Shown in pieces: positions 9,623 through 18,330 of a stretch of DNA of 64,000 bases. Below the pieces are notes generated by a model that saw nothing but the letters and a program-made list of their open reading frames with translations, was not told the origin of the DNA and made no database searches. Made by a program: the position numbers and the translations under genes. Origin of the DNA: Ectobacillus panaciterrae DSM 19096 (GTDB taxonomy: Bacteria > Bacillota > Bacilli > Bacillales > Bacillaceae_G); assembly GCF_000430785.1 (NCBI RefSeq), contig NZ_AUMR01000033.1, positions 1 through 64,000 of the forward strand, read 5' to 3'. Position 1 is the first letter of the stretch, and each line of letters starts with the position of its first letter.

Positions 9623-9760
9623 ATGATGATTGAAAAAAATTTAAAAGTTTTTTTGCGTTTAGCCGATACATTGACCGCTCAAGGGTCGGATTTATTCTGT
9701 GAGAAGGAATTTTTATTTTTACCTATGACGTTAGATGTTTTCTGTCGGATAACAAACTGA
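9623..9760 (+). CDS. Possible 45-residue leader protein
   Basis: An ATGATG start just after GAGAGAGG opens a 45-codon frame (MMIEKNLKVFLRLADTL...) whose TGA overlaps the ribosome binding site of the Xre gene, a layout that allows translational coupling. It contains one copy of the degenerate repeat, read as TLTAQGSDL, which another copy near 9313 encodes as DTLTAQGSDY without a start codon. I recognise no family. The frame may simply be an accident of repeats. Confidence 0.3.
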   Translation: MMIEKNLKVFLRLADTLTAQGSDLFCEKEFLFLPMTLDVFCRITN

Positions 9761-9774
9761 GGAGGTGAGAAAGC

Positions 9775-9996
9775 ATGGTCACAGCAACAACAGTAAAAAT
9801 CGTCAGGGCGTTTCTAAATGTTAGCCAAGGCGAAATGGCACAGCGAATGGGCGTAAGTGCCAGTCTGGTATCAGCAGTTGAAAATGGAACAAAACGGATC
9901 TCGCCAGAGTTCGCGAAACGCTTCAAACGGGCTGCAGGAATCACGGATGCCGTGTTAACGGATATCGCATATTTACAACACAAATTAGCGGAATGA
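9775..9996 (+). CDS. Small Xre-type helix-turn-helix regulator
   Basis: 73 residues, almost entirely one Cro/CI-type HTH domain: VSQGEMAQRMGVSASLVSAVENGTKRISPE, with helix 2 around QGEMAQRMG and the recognition helix around SASLVSAVE. It has no effector domain. The ribosome binding site GAGGAGGTGAG is excellent. The position at the head of an HNH and sigma-like gene group, after an array of leader-like repeats, suggests control of the island's early genes; the repeats could be its operators. Confidence 0.85.
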   Translation: MVTATTVKIVRAFLNVSQGEMAQRMGVSASLVSAVENGTKRISPEFAKRFKRAAGITDAVLTDIAYLQHKLAE

Positions 9997-10068
9997 GGTA
10001 CGCTATACGCCTCTTTTTTTTAGACATCAAGTGCTAAAACTATACGAAATTATTGGAGGAAAATTAAT

Positions 10069-10827
10069 ATGGAAAATCAATTTCGCCATAACGAAGATGG
10101 CACAACATCAATTTTTTTAACTTATTTGGACGAGGAGTTTGAGACCACGATTAGCACTGAGAAATTTGAGGAAGTTTGTTCAATCGATAGGGACTTAGAA
10201 ATGTGGTGGGAGTTTGACAGCCGGACTTATTACGTTGCTTATAAGAAAAAAGGGAAAGAGAAACGTATATATCTGCATCGTACTGTAACGCATTGCCCAG
10301 AAGATAAGCAAGTACATCATATAGACAGTGATGGCTTAAATAATACGGATGGAAATTTGCAGAACGTGACGCGGAAGGAGCATGATCAGGAGACTAAGAA
10401 GAAACCGAAAGAGCCGTTTATTGGTGATCCGAGTCTGGGCGTTGAGATGCATATGCTTAGTAATATAAAGAATAGCAAGCGTCCTTTTCGCCTAAAGGTT
10501 AATGGCATTCCGTTTAAATCAATTGGCATAAATGAGGAAGATTTTCTTCGAAAATGGATTGCTGAACAGATTATGAACGAGAATGCCTCGGATGAGCAAA
10601 TCCATGCCTATTTGGTCAGGGCAGGTTATCGTGATTCAGACTTAATAGATGACATCATTACTTGGGTGCGTAAATATACGAGGGTTTATCATCCATCCAA
10701 GCTGAAACATCTGTATCGAAAAAAGAAAGCTGAGAAGAATGAAACGGATGAGAAGCAGCCACGGCAGAAAAAGGAAGTTGAGCTGTTTGAGCCGATACAG
10801 CTTGTAATCGATAGAGTGATTGAATGA
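10069..10827 (+). CDS. HNH-motif protein (phage/homing endonuclease type)
   Basis: 252 residues. YLHRTVTHCPEDKQVHHIDS followed by LNNTDGNLQNVT (about residues 69-100) is the HNH_3 type signature: H70, the H83/H84 pair and N92/N97. Such domains occur in phage-borne and free-standing homing endonucleases. The C-terminal half is basic and may bind DNA (KHLYRKKKAEKNETDEKQPRQKKE). It follows the Xre gene by 72 bp with a clear GGAGG. Target site and activity are unknown. Confidence 0.75.
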   Translation: MENQFRHNEDGTTSIFLTYLDEEFETTISTEKFEEVCSIDRDLEMWWEFDSRTYYVAYKKKGKEKRIYLHRTVTHCPEDKQVHHIDSDGLNNTDGNLQNVTRKEHDQETKKKPKEPFIGDPSLGVEMHMLSNIKNSKRPFRLKVNGIPFKSIGINEEDFLRKWIAEQIMNENASDEQIHAYLVRAGYRDSDLIDDIITWVRKYTRVYHPSKLKHLYRKKKAEKNETDEKQPRQKKEVELFEPIQLVIDRVIE

Positions 10828-11108
10828 TTGATATTGATGGTGTCTCTGTTTCCTCGTGCCAGCGGTGAAGCGGAGAGCCGTCTATTGTCTTTATTCAGCA
10901 GTCCATGCGCTTACATTACGTTCTTATATCTCGTTATATATACCTTTAGTTACGTTATTTACTACGTCTATTCATCGTTGGCTCGGGTTGCTAAGTCTTA
11001 AAAGAGTGTTATCCCCGACCTTTACATATATTTATTCGTAATTTCAGAGACGATTGGCACACTTTTTTGAGAAAAATTTAAAAATATTTTTATGGGGGGA
11101 AATTCAAC

Positions 11109-11813
11109 ATGGTATTAACACTGGAGCAGTTAACTATAGAACAGGAGCAGATGTCTTTTACGGAGCGTAAACGGCAGGGATTATTGGAACGGAATCCGGA
11201 GAAAGCGGAATACATCTTGAAGGTTGAGAAAATGTGGGAGACGTTCGCCCTGGCATTTGATCGAGAAGACCGAGAGCAACGATTAGAAAAGCTGCTAATA
11301 GAATTTGGCTTTACGATTCAAACGAAAGCAGAGGCATTGGCGAACCGATGGAACAATAAGAAGATTCCCGTAGCCGATTTCGAACATGAATTTTGGATTA
11401 CGGCATGGCTGCTTTGCGAGGAAAATTACAATCACTATACGGAGTTTTATTTGTATGAGACGCTGTTGTTAGCATTAGAGCGCAAGAGCGTTGATGTTGT
11501 ACGAAAATATACCAATGTGAAAAGGCAAGCGGTAAATACGGATTCTCTTCCGTTATTAACCGAAGCTGATAATCTGTATCCGAGCGATGAAGACATCGAG
11601 AAGCAAGCTACCGATAGAATACTAGTTCAACAGCTTCTTAGCGATGAAACGTTGACCGCACAGGAACGAGGCATACTGGAAACGATGTATGAGCATTCGG
11701 ACTCCAGTTATCGGAAAATCGGTGAGGAACTTGGTCTGCATCATGAACAGGTCAAACGTAATTTGGAACGGATCAGACGGAAACTGCGACACTATGAATA
11801 TATTTTCGATTAA
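11109..11813 (+). CDS. Sigma-70-like transcription factor of mobile-element type
   Basis: 234 residues. The centre (FEHEFWITAWLLCEEN...LALERKSVDVVRKY) resembles sigma region 2, and the C-terminus (LTAQERGILETMYEHSDSSYRKIGEELGLHHEQVKRNLERIRRKL) is a clear region-4 helix-turn-helix. Region 2 is divergent, so it may be an ArpU-like phage activator rather than a true sigma factor. GGGGGGAA precedes the ATG. Together with the Xre and HNH genes it forms the regulatory block of the island. Confidence 0.7.
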   Translation: MVLTLEQLTIEQEQMSFTERKRQGLLERNPEKAEYILKVEKMWETFALAFDREDREQRLEKLLIEFGFTIQTKAEALANRWNNKKIPVADFEHEFWITAWLLCEENYNHYTEFYLYETLLLALERKSVDVVRKYTNVKRQAVNTDSLPLLTEADNLYPSDEDIEKQATDRILVQQLLSDETLTAQERGILETMYEHSDSSYRKIGEELGLHHEQVKRNLERIRRKLRHYEYIFD

Positions 11814-12332
11814 TTGACGGGTGGGCGATTTACCCAGTCGTTCTATAACTGCTGATTAGCGTACTGTGTCGCAAAATACTATAGACGGGTGCTGTTTCGT
11901 AGCATGCATTAAACTATTATGCCAAATCGGCAGGTTGGTTAGCTGACGATGAAAACGCTTGGTGTCGCCTGTCTGGAAACGGCAGTCTCGAAAACCCTGA
12001 GGGGCATACTGTTTCGGTCATTGTATATTCAAAATGCTAGATGTATCAAGTGTTCTGACGATGTTGTTAGATGAATAGTCATGTAAATCACTTGACGTTA
12101 TGACATTTGTCTTCGGTAGTTCGTGCTGTTCATATTAGATACCTGTCTGTAACAGTACAAGTATGCAGTAGATACAGAGTGATTGAATGAGGGGCAGGTG
12201 AGGTGCAAGTGTATCTGTCCTTTTATTTTGAAATGGATATGTATGCATATCTTGGTATTTGTAATAAAGAAAAGGTGATATGATATATTTGGTTAACTAA
12301 ATGTGTATGTCATAATAAATTAGGAGGAAAAA
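11814..12332. other. Intergenic region, nothing recognisable
   Basis: About 520 bp without a supported gene. A GGTGGG...ACCCA hairpin without a T-run lies just after the sigma-like gene (11820-11845). The last 40 bp hold the ribosome binding site of the next gene (TAGGAGGAAAA). Confidence 0.35.
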
Positions 12333-13385
12333 ATGAAACTTACTAGAAAAATCATTGGCTTTCGGTCTGGGAATCGTAAGAACAAAGTAATCGCTTTAAT
12401 CGGCTACATTCTGTTTGTTTTTGGTCTTATTCCGCAAATATTGACTGCTCCAACAGCATGGGATTCATTCGTACATACGTTAGCGTGGATTTTACTTTTC
12501 TTATTTGTATTAATACCTATCGCAGATATCTTCTTGGTAAGACGCAAATTTTTCTTTTTTAACAGAAAATCATTCATTGGTAAGGTTATGGGTATCTTCG
12601 GTTATGTAGTGCTCGCTTTAATCGTTTGCTCGGTAGTTGGAGTTGGTATGGAATCTGCGACCGCAAAGCAGTTGGAAGCGAAGCAACAAGCAGAACAAGC
12701 AGCAAAGAACAAAGCGGAAGCGGATGCTAAGGTAAAAGCAGAAGCACAAGCTAAGGTAAAAGCAGAAGCACAAGCTAAGGCGAAAGCAGAAGCACGAGCT
12801 AAGGCGAAAGCAGAGGCAGATGCGAAAGCAAAAGCAGAGGCAGATGCGAAAGCAAAAGCAGAGGCAGATGCGAAAGCAAAAGCAGAGGCAGATGCGAAAG
12901 CAAAAGCAGAGGCAGATGCAAAAGCAAAAGCAGAGGCAGATGCAAAAGCAGAAGCAGCTACTCAAACACCGCCAGCGCAATCTACAACAGAATCTGCTAC
13001 CGCACCGCAGCCATCTCAGCCTAAACAGGAGGAGCCTAAAGCGCAAGTAGCGGCTGTTCAACAACAACCTGCACCTGCTCCACCGAAGCAAGAAGAGCCA
13101 AAGCAGCAAGCAACAGTACAGATTTTAAGCGTATCAGATCCTGCACCACGAAACAGTACTGCAACTTTAAGAGCAAAAGTAAAACCAGGTGCTACAGCGT
13201 CTATTGCGGTTCATTACGAAAGCGGTGATAGTCATGCACAGGGACTTGAATCAAAGCAAGCTGATGCGAACGGTAACGTTTCGTGGTCATGGCATGTTGG
13301 AGGACGTACGACATTAGGATCAGTTCCGATTACAGTAACGTGTAATGGAGCAAGTGCCGAAACGCAATTTACAGTTGTTCACTAA
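12333..13385 (+). CDS. Membrane-anchored TolA-like protein with Lys/Ala/Glu repeats
   Basis: 350 residues. Three hydrophobic segments occupy about residues 19-110, followed by a long charged helix (about 112-213) built from AEADAKAK octads encoded by 24-bp tandem repeats, a Pro/Gln-rich linker (PAPAPPKQEEPKQQ) and a C-terminal beta-rich domain (about 265-350, VSDPAPRNSTATLRAKVKPG...). That domain looks Ig-like and is similar to the ends of bacilli surface proteins. The layout suggests a rod projecting an outer domain from the membrane. A strong terminator follows. Function unknown. Confidence 0.7.
   Translation: MKLTRKIIGFRSGNRKNKVIALIGYILFVFGLIPQILTAPTAWDSFVHTLAWILLFLFVLIPIADIFLVRRKFFFFNRKSFIGKVMGIFGYVVLALIVCSVVGVGMESATAKQLEAKQQAEQAAKNKAEADAKVKAEAQAKVKAEAQAKAKAEARAKAKAEADAKAKAEADAKAKAEADAKAKAEADAKAKAEADAKAKAEADAKAEAATQTPPAQSTTESATAPQPSQPKQEEPKAQVAAVQQQPAPAPPKQEEPKQQATVQILSVSDPAPRNSTATLRAKVKPGATASIAVHYESGDSHAQGLESKQADANGNVSWSWHVGGRTTLGSVPITVTCNGASAETQFTVVH
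12810..12952 (+). repeat. 24-bp tandem repeat inside the TolA-like gene
   Basis: Five full units and one partial unit encoding the octad AEADAKAK; the first four are identical and the fifth differs by one third-position base. It is prone to copy-number change. Confidence 0.9.
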
Positions 13386-13406
13386 AATAACCAGGTGAAT
13401 AAGAAG

Positions 13407-13440
13407 GGTAGGAGCTTTGTAATATCTCCTACCTTTTTTC
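13407..13440 (+). terminator. Terminator of the TolA-like gene
   Basis: GGTAGGAG and CTCCTACC pair around an 11-nt loop, followed by TTTTTTC. Confidence 0.9.
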
Positions 13441-13452
13441 TTTTTAAACAAG

Positions 13453-13703
13453 CTATAAGACAAAACTGGGCAGACTGTCTTCGACTTGTTCCTCAGTAAT
13501 ACCGATGTATCTCAGCGTAATTTCAGGATGAGCATGATTCAGTATCTTCTGTAGTGTCGCAATATCCTTCGTTTGCTTGTAGTACTAGTAACCAAACGTT
13601 TTCCGCATCGTATGTGTGCCGATGCCATCGGGCGTATCGACCATTTCAGTTGCTAGCTGCTTAAAATAGGCGCTTTTCTTGCCTATTGTTGCTTTTAAAT
13701 AAG
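13453..13703 (-). pseudogene. Tyrosine recombinase C-terminal relic with in-frame stop
   Basis: Read on the minus strand this encodes KQLATEMVDTPDG, GTHTMRKTFGY, stop, then YYKQTKDIATLQKILNHAHPEITLRYIGI and SLPSFVL. It matches the C-terminus of the intact integrase at 56176 (GSHTCRKTFGYWHY, ILNHSHPSITLKYIGI) almost position by position, including HxxR, the second His and the Tyr. A TAG replaces the codon after FGY and the N-terminal half is missing. Clearly a dead gene. Confidence 0.85.
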
Positions 13704-13778
13704 CCTATCACCTAGAACGTATCTCCCTCTATTTACGTATTTTATAAAATCAAGACGAGAATAAAGGGGTAGTATATA

Positions 13779-14267
13779 TTGGGTGATTTATATCTTCAAC
13801 CAGGAGATATTGTTCTTAGAAAAGGGACAGGTTGGATAAGCCAAGGAATCGAACTTATTACACATTCTCAATTTAGTCACGCTGCATTAGTTTCCAATCC
13901 AGAGACGAAGCAGATTATTGAAGCGACGTTTGATGGTGTAATTAAAAGTAATATAGATGATTATACGGGCTATGCGTCTGTTTTTCGTTTGAAAACTATC
14001 ACTAATGAACAAGCTGCAAACATTGTAAAGTACGCAGAACAGCAACTCGGTAAACCCTATGACTTTGAGGAACTTATAGATCAGTTTCTTAGATATGTAT
14101 TCTATATTCCTAATAATGAGATAGAGAAAGGGAGGTTCATCTGCTCCACATTCGTAAATGCTGCATATGCAAGTCAGGGAATAAAATTGACTAACCAAAA
14201 CCTGCCATCTCCTGAAGACATATACGAGTCTCCTCTGTTAACTAAAGTAGCTGAGATATATAAATAG
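13779..14267 (+). CDS. YiiX/NlpC-P60-like (permuted papain-fold) hydrolase
   Basis: 162 residues. LQPGDIVLRKG...HSQFSHAALV near the N-terminus and the later RFICSTFVNAAY give the His-then-Cys order of circularly permuted NlpC/P60 proteins (YiiX-like). Relatives act on acyl or amide bonds, often at membranes or in peptidoglycan; the substrate here is unknown. No signal peptide. The start is the TTG at 13779, 8 nt after AAAGGGG. It is a single gene with its own strong terminator. Confidence 0.75.
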   Translation: MGDLYLQPGDIVLRKGTGWISQGIELITHSQFSHAALVSNPETKQIIEATFDGVIKSNIDDYTGYASVFRLKTITNEQAANIVKYAEQQLGKPYDFEELIDQFLRYVFYIPNNEIEKGRFICSTFVNAAYASQGIKLTNQNLPSPEDIYESPLLTKVAEIYK

Positions 14268-14272
14268 GTTTT

Positions 14273-14301
14273 CCACTTAGTATGAAGCTAAGTGGTTTTT
14301 T
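14273..14301 (+). terminator. Terminator of the YiiX-like gene
   Basis: CCACTTAG and CTAAGTGG pair around a 7-nt loop, followed by TTTTTTAT. Confidence 0.9.
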
Positions 14302-14612
14302 ATAGGAAATTCGTAAAGGTATTTCATAAATCTCTTATCGACACTGGTTAAATCTGCATTATACCGAACGGGATGTTTGCAAATGTATAAATTAGACTTT
14401 GTGGATGTTTGCTTATTCGGAGTACATTTATGTATGAGTAGTACACAAAATGCTCGTTTAATGTACTGTCCGACAGTTTGATAGATTGCCTGTGTTTTAA
14501 CGATTAAAACGGTACATAAACACGTTCGTAAATCAAAGTACATAAATTAAGTTTATTTACCGTTTTATATACTTTATGATGAGTTCAAACGAACTTTCGA
14601 AGGAGGCAGTAC
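14302..14612. promoter_or_regulatory. Candidate res-site region upstream of resolvase 1
   Basis: No gene. The motif GGTTAAAT(C/A)(T/C)GCATT at 14346 recurs upstream of the second resolvase (16857), and both regions also share GTTCGTAAA-type blocks. Serine resolvases usually act at res sites next to their own gene, so this is the natural place to look. Assignment is inferential. Confidence 0.4.
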
Positions 14613-15185
14613 ATGATGTTATTAGGTTATGCTCGTGTTAGTACGGAGGAACAAAGTTTGAACCGCCAAGTCGACCAGTTACTAGAATGCGGAGTCGATA
14701 AGAAATATATCTTCTCGGATATGATGACAGGAACGAAAATGAAGGAACGAAAAGGACTACAGGATTTATTGGAGTACGCTCGGACAGGAGATACCATTGT
14801 CATTACGGAGTTAACACGTTTGGGACGCAGTATGAAGGATTTACTAAGCATTGTCGATGAGCTTCAGGAACGGGGAATCGAATTGAAAAGCTTGAAAGAG
14901 AACATTGATATGTCCACGGCTACTGGTAAAGCGATGTTTGGAATGTTAGCCGTAATGTCACAGTTAGAACGTGATTGGATCAGCGAGAGAACAAAGCAAG
15001 GATTAGCTTCTGCACGTTCCAGAGGACATAACGGAGGACGACCAAGAGCAGATGAACAAAAGATAAAGACCGCTTTGGCGATGTATGAGTCCAAACAGTT
15101 TTCATTTGTGGAGATAAGAGAGCAGACAGGTGTTGCGAAAACTACGATTTACAAGTACTTGAAAGAGCTGGAACAAAAAGGCTAA
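14613..15185 (+). CDS. Serine recombinase (resolvase/invertase) 1
   Basis: 190 residues. The catalytic domain has Arg8 and the nucleophile Ser10 in YARVSTEEQ, plus ITELTRLGRS; helix E and the hinge (LAVMSQLERDWISERTKQG) lead to the domain end at GGRPR and a C-terminal HTH (FSFVEIREQTGVAKTTIYKYL). Size and layout are those of Tn3-family resolvases and DNA invertases. GAAGGAGG precedes an ATGATG start. No transposase is nearby, so it may act on the island itself. One of the dispersed repeats follows about 30 bp after its terminator. Confidence 0.92.
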   Translation: MMLLGYARVSTEEQSLNRQVDQLLECGVDKKYIFSDMMTGTKMKERKGLQDLLEYARTGDTIVITELTRLGRSMKDLLSIVDELQERGIELKSLKENIDMSTATGKAMFGMLAVMSQLERDWISERTKQGLASARSRGHNGGRPRADEQKIKTALAMYESKQFSFVEIREQTGVAKTTIYKYLKELEQKG

Positions 15186-15208
15186 TCGATTGCGGTTAGC
15201 TTTTTCTT
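15181..15208 (+). terminator. Terminator of resolvase 1
   Basis: GCTAATCG and CGGTTAGC pair around ATTG, followed by TTTTTCTTTT. The stop codon lies within the stem. Confidence 0.8.
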
Positions 15209-15217
15209 TTATCGTTA

Positions 15218-15355
15218 GCTGTCATTATTTCGCTGATTCGTGTAACGAAAGGGGACGGGGGATGCCACCCTAGCACAAGATCGAGGGTACATTGTGAGCG
15301 CACTACGCCTGGTGATAGATGAACATGAACGTCAAATCTCGGAATCTTGATCCCA
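15218..15355 (+). repeat. Dispersed repeat, copy 1
   Basis: Contains the family landmarks GTCATTATTTCGCTGAT, GCCACCCTAGCACAAGA, TACGCCTGGTGATAGATGA and CAAATCTCGGAA in order. Lies directly downstream of resolvase 1. Confidence 0.75.
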
Positions 15356-15400
15356 AACGAATCGTTCATCCGTGTACGAAAAGGCCGTCGCTTCAAACGA

Positions 15401-15539
15401 CACCCTTGTCACGGTATCACGAGAGAAGGAGTACATCGATATCCGCCTATCGCCTGATGATGGACGAACGTGAACGCCAAATCTTGAAGTCCCGATGACT
15501 TCCCAAGTTAGGAACCCAGCCACCCCTGTTTCGTAATAG
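15401..15539 (+). repeat. Dispersed repeat, copy 2
   Basis: TATCACGAGAGAAGG, CGCCTGATGATGGACGAAC and CGCCAAATCTTGAA in order; its last 47 bp (15493-15539) are identical to 29321-29367 in copy 12. After it, to 15754, comes an A/T-rich stretch and the hairpin serving the HEAT gene (15715-15740). Confidence 0.8.
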
Positions 15540-15754
15540 CGACCGGCCCGAAAAGCCAATTCCGTTTTTAAAATTTTTTTCGGATTCGGAAAACTTCGGG
15601 GACTGTTCAGTGATTAAGCGCCATCGGGATATTAAGATATGAATGGCGTTCAGACGAGGGGCGTATCTGCCGTCCTTGTCAGCCGTCTATATTGTATGAC
15701 ATGTATACAAATAGAATGCCCACGTCCATTAAAGACGTAGGCACGTATGTGATG

Positions 15755-16693
15755 TTAGTTAACGCTATTGGTTTCAGTCATAATATTCTCACGTAACCAT
15801 TTTTTTTCCCTATTAAACAAGTAATCCTGTCTCTTGTCTATGATCCATCTAAATAACTTTTGAATGTGAGCATTTCCAGCTTTGTATCGGTTTAATATTT
15901 CGAGCGCATATATAAGTTCCGATTTAGGTAGCCATTCCGTCTTCCTCTTTCTTTTCAAGATTACTTTTACACGCTCGTACACTATGTCAATTACGCTCTC
16001 ATCTCCATGCTTGTGAAGTGCTGACATAGCACAAAATTTTGCAGCAGCTGATTTATCCTGTAATGCCTCTAAGAAAACAGGGGTGAGGGTTGCGTCTCCG
16101 AGTTTTTCTAAGGCATATATAGAAGAACACTTCACGTCTCCTTTCGCATATTTAACTTGTTCGATAAGAGACGGAATCGCCTTATTCGAACCGACTTTAG
16201 ATAGTGCTGCAGCGGCATACTCGAGATCGTAATGATCCTGAGAATGTTGTAGAACGCTAATCAATGCTTCTTCCGCAGCTGAAGTTTTACAACTTTCTAG
16301 TGCTTGAATTGCCGAGTGTCGTACTTGCCAGCGTTTATCATTTATGTACCTTAAAATGTGTGAACATTCTAGTACGTTTAAATCCTTAATCATATCTAGC
16401 ATAAAAGACAGAACATATTTATCCGTCTCTTTCTCTAGTCGCTTTAGAAGGATATCAACGGCACGAGGATCATCTGTATTTTTTCCAATCTTACCTATTA
16501 CAAAGTAAATGTTATTACGTACTTCCTTGTCTTTCGTTTTCATTAGTTCATCGTAAAGAAACGGAAGCAATTCACTACAGGTAAGTTCTTCGGCCTTTCG
16601 ATGGGCAAGCCAGGAAGGATCATTGTCGCTGCTAGTATACTCACCCTTGTGTCCCATCTCTTGTATAATCTTGAGCAGATCGTCTTTAGTCAT
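15755..16693 (-). CDS. HEAT-repeat protein
   Basis: 312 residues made of about six or seven alpha-helical HEAT/PBS-lyase-type repeats; clear units are RWQVRHSAIQALESCKTSA, YDLEYAAAALSKVGSNKA, DVKCSSIYALEKLGDATL and SAAAKFCAMSALHKHGDES. Such proteins are scaffolds or, as in HEAT-type DNA glycosylases, DNA binders; no catalytic residue can be identified. AAGGAA precedes the ATG, and an ACGTC/GACGT hairpin on the 3' side acts as terminator. It stands alone between two resolvase units and its role is unknown. Confidence 0.75.
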   Translation of the reverse strand: MTKDDLLKIIQEMGHKGEYTSSDNDPSWLAHRKAEELTCSELLPFLYDELMKTKDKEVRNNIYFVIGKIGKNTDDPRAVDILLKRLEKETDKYVLSFMLDMIKDLNVLECSHILRYINDKRWQVRHSAIQALESCKTSAAEEALISVLQHSQDHYDLEYAAAALSKVGSNKAIPSLIEQVKYAKGDVKCSSIYALEKLGDATLTPVFLEALQDKSAAAKFCAMSALHKHGDESVIDIVYERVKVILKRKRKTEWLPKSELIYALEILNRYKAGNAHIQKLFRWIIDKRQDYLFNREKKWLRENIMTETNSVN

Positions 16694-17013
16694 TTAACGT
16701 AAATTCCTTTCTTTTCATCATCTCATTATATGATAATCTATACTTTTATAGATTCAGCAATTTCTTATACAAAGTCCTGCATGTTCAAGGAAATTTCTCA
16801 TAGTTCCTATAGTTATATTCGCAAAAGTATACTTAAACGAACACTTTGCGGATAGCGGTTAAATACGCATTCTATCGTTTTATTATTTGTTCGTAAAAGT
16901 CAGCAAAAGATTTTGCGAATGTTCGTTTATTTAATATACATTTACGGATGCTTTCGGTATACTGAAAACATGCTAAACAGATACATACCAGTAATCGAGA
17001 GGAGAACGGAAAG
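16694..17013. promoter_or_regulatory. Candidate res-site region upstream of resolvase 2
   Basis: No gene. It shares the GGTTAAATACGCATT motif (16857) with the region before resolvase 1 and has several CGAAC/GTTCG half-sites (TTAAACGAACA, TTTGTTCGTAAA, GCGAATGTTCG). Promoter or recombination site; inferred. Confidence 0.4.
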
Positions 17014-17628
17014 ATGGAAAATCGTAAGTTCGGATACATCCGTGTAAGCGCAAAGGATCAGAACGAGGCACGTCAACTGCAAGCAATGAAAGAAGTCGGC
17101 ATCAGCGACAGAGACATTTACATCGACAAACAAAGCGGAAGGGACTTCAATCGTGAACAATATCAACTGATGAAACATCATTTACGAGCAGGAGACGTTC
17201 TGTACATCCATTCCTTAGACCGATTCGGTAGAAACAAAGAGGAAATCTTGAACGAATGGACGGACATCACGAAGAATATTAAAGCAGACATTATTGTTTT
17301 GGACATGCCATTACTGGATACTACAAAATACCAAGACAGCTTAGGGACGTTCATTTCTGACTTGGTACTACAGATATTATCATGGTTAGCGGAAGAGGAA
17401 CGCGAACGTATTAAGAAGCGTCAGAGAGAAGGTATTGACGTTGCGCTACGAAATGGTACGAGATTCGGCAGACCAAAGGTGGAGATAACAGACGCATTCA
17501 TTGCGGTATATACAGAGTGGAAGGTAGAGCGGATCACGGCAACAGAGGCGATGAGAAGGGCGGACATGAAGCGCACAACGTTCTATAAGCTTGTAAAAGA
17601 ATACGAGTCACAACATGCGAACCAATAA
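17014..17628 (+). CDS. Serine recombinase (resolvase/invertase) 2
   Basis: 204 residues; nucleophile Ser12 in YIRVSAKDQ, HSLDRFGRNKEE, then LSWLAEEERERIKKRQREG and GTRFGRPKV leading to an HTH with RTTFYKLVKEYE. It is only distantly similar to resolvase 1, so it was acquired separately. Its C-terminus is the type seen decayed at 22.6, 27.7, 28.3 and 28.9 kb, so this gene belongs to a lineage that has been present several times in the island. The stop lies in a terminator hairpin and a dispersed repeat follows. Confidence 0.92.
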   Translation: MENRKFGYIRVSAKDQNEARQLQAMKEVGISDRDIYIDKQSGRDFNREQYQLMKHHLRAGDVLYIHSLDRFGRNKEEILNEWTDITKNIKADIIVLDMPLLDTTKYQDSLGTFISDLVLQILSWLAEEERERIKKRQREGIDVALRNGTRFGRPKVEITDAFIAVYTEWKVERITATEAMRRADMKRTTFYKLVKEYESQHANQ

Positions 17629-17641
17629 CGGTTCGCTTTTC
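17617..17641 (+). terminator. Terminator of resolvase 2
   Basis: GCGAACC and GGTTCGC flank a 6-nt loop containing the stop codon, followed by TTTTCGTTT. Confidence 0.8.
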
Positions 17642-17660
17642 GTTTGTGGTTAGTACGTAG

Positions 17661-17810
17661 TAGCTGTCATTATTTCGCTGATCTCTGTAACGAAGGGGTG
17701 CCACCCTATCACGAGAGAAGGCCCATATGTTATATCGTCATACGCCTAATGATAAGAGAACATGGATGTCAAAGTTCGGAAACTCGATGAGCTGCCTCGA
17801 TAAGTTAAGG
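17661..17810 (+). repeat. Dispersed repeat, copy 3
   Basis: GCTGTCATTATTTCGCTGAT, GCCACCCTATCACGAGAGAA, ATACGCCTAATGATAAGAGA and TTCGGAAACTCGATGAGCTG in order, 33 bp after the resolvase 2 stop. Confidence 0.8.
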
Positions 17811-18164
17811 ACTTATCTTTCCTATTTAATAGACTTACAAATTATGGATTTAAACTATGGTGTTTTGTATCTTACGCTTACTTGAATGTATAGAGTCATT
17901 CTTCCTGTACGGCTCATTACGATTCTTCTCCGCTTTCTTTGTTACTGGTATCGAACTTTATATTTATTGATAATAGTTAAACGGTAACATAAAGAGATGG
18001 TGCAAATTCTTGTCGTTACTAGATATTCAATAAATGAAATGTTGTTATCATATAACCTTACTCTAACGGTAACAAACCTATTTTGAACATAGGGTTATTC
18101 ATTGCCAATAACGTAGATTGAATCTACCTTTTTCAACATCTAGCAAGCAGAGGTACATTTTGTA
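17811..18164. other. Intergenic region, nothing recognisable
   Basis: A/T-rich stretch between two repeat copies with no supported frame, hairpin or known element. Confidence 0.35.
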
Positions 18165-18330
18165 ACGCTGTTCGCCAGTAACCGATTGTTACGGATCATC
18201 CCCCCTCCCCACCGCCACCCTATCACAAGAAAGAGGGGGCATCGTCGCGGCGCCTTGCCTGATTGTAGACAAATATGAAAGCCAAACCCTGAACCTTCGG
18301 GGAGAGGATCCCCCAAATTAGAAACCTAAT
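18165..18330 (+). repeat. Dispersed repeat, copy 4
   Basis: GCCACCCTATCACAAGAAAG, TTGCCTGATTGTAGACAAAT and CCAAACCCTGAACCTTCGG in order. Downstream to 18612 is A/T-rich DNA with no gene. Confidence 0.75.

Noticed and set aside
10856-11041. 61-codon plus-strand frame between the HNH and sigma-like genes
   Set aside because: No ribosome binding site, no recognisable sequence and an internal-looking start; nothing supports expression.
12810-12952. Regularly spaced repeats resembling a CRISPR array
   Set aside because: They are directly tandem 24-bp units without spacers, in frame within a protein gene; no cas genes are in the window.
12618-13109. 163-codon minus-strand frame rich in Cys/Phe/Arg
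   Set aside because: It is the antisense of the AEADAKAK repeats.
15196-15559. Minus-strand frames over dispersed repeat copies 1 and 2 (also 27843-28055)
   Set aside because: They share residues such as SRF-VHVRPS only because the DNA repeats do; other copies have stops and one-base indels in the same frame, and no ribosome binding sites are present.
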